This document shows, piece by piece, positions 61,314-64,000 of a stretch of DNA of 64,000 nucleotides; the stretch's first letter is position 1; every line of letters starts with the position of its first letter. The DNA lies in the NCBI RefSeq assembly GCF_024519455.1, contig NZ_JALJRY010000013.1, positions 62,001 to 126,000 of the forward strand, given 5' to 3'. The notes below the pieces were generated by a model. The model saw nothing but the letters and a program-made list of their open reading frames with translations, was not told the DNA's origin and made no database searches. Source of the stretch: Streptomyces sp. STR69. Its GTDB lineage: Bacteria; Actinomycetota; Actinomycetes; Streptomycetales; Streptomycetaceae. The position numbers were made by a program, and so were the translations under genes.

Positions 61314-61781
61314 TCAGTCCTGCCCTGGATCAGCGGTGATCCAGTCGGTCACCTGCCGTACGTACTCCCGGTATCCGGACCGCGCGGCATCCACGATCGC
61401 GGGGACCTGCTCGGGTTCGGTGTCCAGACACAGCTGTACGAGGACGTGGTGCGGGCCGTCCGCCGGTGCGAGGGCGCCTGCCAGTTCGGCGTCGATCATT
61501 CCGGCCTTCTCGGCCGCGCCGAACGAGGCGGCCGGTGACGTCGGTTGTCCGCCCAGTACCGCTGTCGACACCTCGCGGTTGACGGCGGCGGCCAGGTCGT
61601 ACAAGAGCGCCAGAATGCGTTCGATCACGAGCCCGGCTCCCGGATCGGCGGCCAGGCGGGCGCTGTCCAGCGCTCCGAGCCCGTCGAGTTGCCCGACCGA
61701 CTTGCGCACGGTGATGAGCCGGTGCTCGATCGACGCCCGGTCCACGGGCAGTTGGGCCGCCCCCGCGCTGGATGTGGTCAT
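61314..61781 (-). CDS. HepT-like (DUF86) protein with degenerate catalytic motif
   Basis: This 155-residue, mostly helical protein resembles HepT/DUF86 RNase toxins: the helix bundle with IEHRLITVRKSVGQLDGLGA and LVIERILALLYDLAAAVNRE, and then the motif position (DGPHHVLVQLCLDTEPEQVP). In active HepT the motif is RN-VLVH-x-Y; here it is H111-H112-VLV-Q116-L-C118, so the RX4HXY residues are lost. No MNT antitoxin gene is adjacent. It probably cannot cleave RNA and may have another role. The start at 61781 has no strong ribosome-binding site. Its end is convergent with the LysR gene. Confidence 0.65.
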   Translation of the reverse strand: MTTSSAGAAQLPVDRASIEHRLITVRKSVGQLDGLGALDSARLAADPGAGLVIERILALLYDLAAAVNREVSTAVLGGQPTSPAASFGAAEKAGMIDAELAGALAPADGPHHVLVQLCLDTEPEQVPAIVDAARSGYREYVRQVTDWITADPGQD

Positions 61782-61917
61782 CGCCGCATCGTGCCACGCG
61801 GGGTCCGCGCCGGCGCCGCCGATTCCGGCTGGTGGGACATCCGGTGGACGACCGTATTCGGCGGGTGGACAGTCGATGCCCGTGGTCCGCCGGGCCAGCC
61901 AGAGCAGGGGGTGCCGA

Positions 61918-62469
61918 GTGCGGTCGTTGAGTGACCTCTTCCGTAATTTCATGCAGCTCGGATACGTGACGGACGACATCGACGCGGCGGCCACCTTCCT
62001 CGAATCGAGGCTCGGGACCGTGCGATCCGTCAAGCACTTCAAGTCGTCGCTGGGCGGTGGCCTGCCGCCCGTCGGTGCCGACGCCCCGCGCACCCCCTTC
62101 GTGGTGGTGGACGGTGCGCCCGCCGACGAGTGGGTCATCGATGTGGCGCTGGTCAACGCCGGGCCGACCAACCTGGAGATCATCCGCCCGGTCGGCGGCG
62201 CGGTCGACCTCTATCGCGGCGCCGTCCGGCCCGGGGAACCGGCGACGCTGCATCATCTGGGCTTCCGCGTCGACGACTTCGACGAGGCGACCGCGATCGT
62301 CGCCGCGAGCGGCAGGACCTGGAAGCAGTTCGGGGACAGCGGTGGCATCCGTTTCGGCTACCTCGACATGACGGCCGAACTGGGCCACTACGTCGAGGTC
62401 ATGGAGCTGGACGAGGCATCCGCCCAGGGGTTCGCCCACCTTGAGGCCGCGTCCAACGCGGGCCGGTGA
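61918..62469 (+). CDS. VOC-superfamily protein (glyoxalase-like)
   Basis: GTG 61918 has AGGGGG 6 bases upstream and gives 183 residues. Two beta-alpha-beta-beta-beta modules are seen: one with FMQLGYVTDDIDAAATFLES and NLEIIRPVGG, and one with TLHHLGFRVDDFDEATAIVA and ELGHYVEVMEL. Metal-ligand positions His (HHLG) and Glu (VEVME) are present. VOC enzymes include glyoxalases and ring-cleavage dioxygenases. It lies 32 bases before the flavoprotein gene on the same strand, so a shared role in steroid or aromatic degradation is possible (inference). Confidence 0.8.
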   Translation: MRSLSDLFRNFMQLGYVTDDIDAAATFLESRLGTVRSVKHFKSSLGGGLPPVGADAPRTPFVVVDGAPADEWVIDVALVNAGPTNLEIIRPVGGAVDLYRGAVRPGEPATLHHLGFRVDDFDEATAIVAASGRTWKQFGDSGGIRFGYLDMTAELGHYVEVMELDEASAQGFAHLEAASNAGR

Positions 62470-62501
62470 CAAGGGCATTCGGGATCGGGAGAGGAAACGT
62501 C

Positions 62502-64000
62502 ATGAGCGACGAAGGCACAGCCGATTCCTACGACGTCATCGTCGTCGGTTCGGGCGCGGGGCTCGTCGGCGCGTACGCGGCGGCCTCCCGCGGGCTCCGT
62601 ACGCTGGTCATCGAGAAGACGGAGTACGTCGGCGGGACCACGGCCTATTCGGGCGCCGGGATCTGGCTGCCCGGCAACGCGGCCGAGCAACGCGCCGGGA
62701 TCGAGGACGGTCCCGATGTCGCGCGTCCCTATCTCGACGCGATCGTCGGCGACGACTCGCCGGCCTCGTTGCGGGAGGCCTTCCTGGAGGCGGGGCCCGT
62801 CCTGATCGACGAGTTGGAGCGGAATCCACGGTTCGGCCAGTTCGTCTGGCAGGGCGTGCCCGACTACTTCGCGGGACGGCCGGGGAGTCTGCCGCAGGGG
62901 CGTACCGTCTTCCCCCCGGACCTCGACCGGTCCGAACTCGGCGCGCTGGAACCGCTGGTGCGCAGGCCGCTGTGGACGGAACGCTGGGGTGTCGAGGTCG
63001 GCCCGAGGATGATCGGCGGGCAGGCCCTGATCGGCCGGGCGCTGCTGGCCTTCATGGAGACCGGCAACGGCACCGTGCGCACGAACACCGGGATGTCGCG
63101 TCTCCTCGTCGAGGACGGCACGGTCGTCGGCGTCGAGGCCCTGAGCGAGGGCGAGCCGGTGACGTTCCGCGCCCGCCGGGGCGTACTGCTCGCGGCCGGC
63201 GGCTACGAGCGGAACGGCCCGCTGCGTGAGCGGTTCCAGCCCGGAGTCACCGACGAGTGGACCCAGGGCTGCCCTGGCAACACCGGCGACGCCCTCGTCG
63301 CGGGCATGGACATCGGCGCCGCGACCGACCTGCTCGACGAGTCGTGGTACGCACCCGGACTCGTCGTGCCCGACACCCGCCCGGTGTTCTACACGTCGGT
63401 CTGGAGCGGTATTTGGGTCAACGCGGCGGGACAGCGCTACATGAACGAGCGTCTCCCCTACGACCGCGCCGGCCACGAGATGCTCAAGGCGCACAGGTCG
63501 TCGGGCGTGTCGCACCTGCCGACGCACTGGGTGTTCGACCAGCGCCAGCTCGACAACAGGAGGGCGTTCGCCGGGCTGCCGGTCGCGCCGCAGGTTCCTG
63601 GCTGGTTCGACGTCGAGAAGTTCCTGGCCGCCGGTGTGTTGAAGCGGGCCGACTCGCTGGAGGAGCTGGCGGAGCTGATCGCGGTGCCTCCTGGCGCGCT
63701 CACCGAGAGCGTCGAGCGGTTCAACGGCTATGCCCGGGGCGGCAAGGACGAGGAGTTCGGTCGCGGTGAGGATCCCTGGGACCTGATGATCACGCACATG
63801 GCGGGGTCCCACACCGACGGGCCCAACCCCTGTCTCGGGGTGATCGACAAGGCGCCGTTCTACGCGGCCTCGATCGTGCTGTCCGACCTGGGCACCAAGG
63901 GCGGTCTCAAGACCGACGACCACGCGCGCGTGCTGCGCCCCGACGGCTCGGTGATCACCGGTCTGTACGCGTCCGGGAACACGATGGCGCCGATGTCCGG
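62502..64000 (+). CDS. FAD-dependent 3-ketosteroid-dehydrogenase-type enzyme, 3' end outside window
   Basis: ATG 62502 with GAGAGGA about 7 bases upstream opens about 500 visible residues. The FAD-binding fold is clear: DVIVVGSGAGLVGAYAAASR at the N-terminus, EKTEYVGGTTAYSGAGIWLP, and FAD-binding GLYASGNTMAPMSG at the visible end, a KstD/FRD motif. The arrangement (fumarate-reductase/KstD superfamily) suits 3-ketosteroid-delta-1- or delta-4-dehydrogenases. A catalytic region with NERLPYDRAGHEM is consistent. The gene runs off the window. It probably shares a transcript with the VOC gene. Confidence 0.88.
   Translation, partial: MSDEGTADSYDVIVVGSGAGLVGAYAAASRGLRTLVIEKTEYVGGTTAYSGAGIWLPGNAAEQRAGIEDGPDVARPYLDAIVGDDSPASLREAFLEAGPVLIDELERNPRFGQFVWQGVPDYFAGRPGSLPQGRTVFPPDLDRSELGALEPLVRRPLWTERWGVEVGPRMIGGQALIGRALLAFMETGNGTVRTNTGMSRLLVEDGTVVGVEALSEGEPVTFRARRGVLLAAGGYERNGPLRERFQPGVTDEWTQGCPGNTGDALVAGMDIGAATDLLDESWYAPGLVVPDTRPVFYTSVWSGIWVNAAGQRYMNERLPYDRAGHEMLKAHRSSGVSHLPTHWVFDQRQLDNRRAFAGLPVAPQVPGWFDVEKFLAAGVLKRADSLEELAELIAVPPGALTESVERFNGYARGGKDEEFGRGEDPWDLMITHMAGSHTDGPNPCLGVIDKAPFYAASIVLSDLGTKGGLKTDDHARVLRPDGSVITGLYASGNTMAPMS

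Overview
The window is chromosomal DNA from a high-GC actinomycete, almost certainly a Streptomyces. Support comes from third-position GC bias in every convincing gene, GTG/TTG starts, ATGA and GTGA stop-start overlaps, and families typical of the genus: DUF574-type methyltransferases, SpoIIE-type phosphatases, HIDL-type leader peptides and secreted NPCBM glycosidases. I found no rRNA, tRNA, insertion sequence, integrase or CRISPR array.

Layout. Bases 1-7.1 kb carry two small secreted-protein genes that share an 18-base direct-repeat element, a secreted class-A beta-lactamase-like protein, a DUF574 methyltransferase, two decayed genes (an XRE/TetR regulator and ltrA) and a PAS-PP2C phosphatase. 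Bases 7.4-19.8 kb form one five-gene operon: a small protein, a 1,633-residue protein with a putative propeller-like region, a MoxR-type AAA+ ATPase, a DUF5682-like plus VWA protein and a SWIM zinc-finger protein. This looks like an NTP-dependent MoxR-VWA conflict or chaperone system and is the least understood locus here. Bases 19.8-30.3 kb hold a drug-efflux MFS protein, a secreted protein and two very large secreted glycosidases (GH35 beta-galactosidase and GH92 alpha-mannosidase). Bases 31-34.5 kb hold a MocR regulator, a DapA-family aldolase/lyase and an MFS exporter in one operon behind a direct-repeat operator. At 34.7 kb lies a membrane-anchored thermolysin-like protein that has lost all three zinc ligands. 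Bases 36.4-47 kb are mixed housekeeping and accessory genes: DUF485 plus a solute:sodium symporter, GH25 lysozyme, an inositol-phosphatase-like enzyme, a quinone oxidoreductase, a FUSC transporter, an ankyrin protein, a nitronate monooxygenase, a methyltransferase and a DUF218 protein.

Bases 47-61.3 kb form a sulfur island. A cysteine-type leader peptide precedes metY-metX. A SAM riboswitch followed by a second cysteine-type leader peptide precedes a peptide-class ABC importer and an LLM flavin monooxygenase. A broken alpha/beta-hydrolase gene ends that operon. Convergent to it is a family 2A encapsulin shell gene with its SufS-like cysteine desulfurase cargo, which has a roughly 240-residue disordered extension. 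A divergent, probably leaderless LysR regulator follows. Together these genes suggest import and oxidative attack of organosulfur compounds, methionine synthesis by direct sulfhydrylation, and sulfur mobilisation from cysteine inside a protein shell, with sensing of both SAM and cysteine.

The right edge has a HepT-like protein without its catalytic motif, a VOC protein, and the start of a 3-ketosteroid-dehydrogenase-type flavoprotein cut by the window end.
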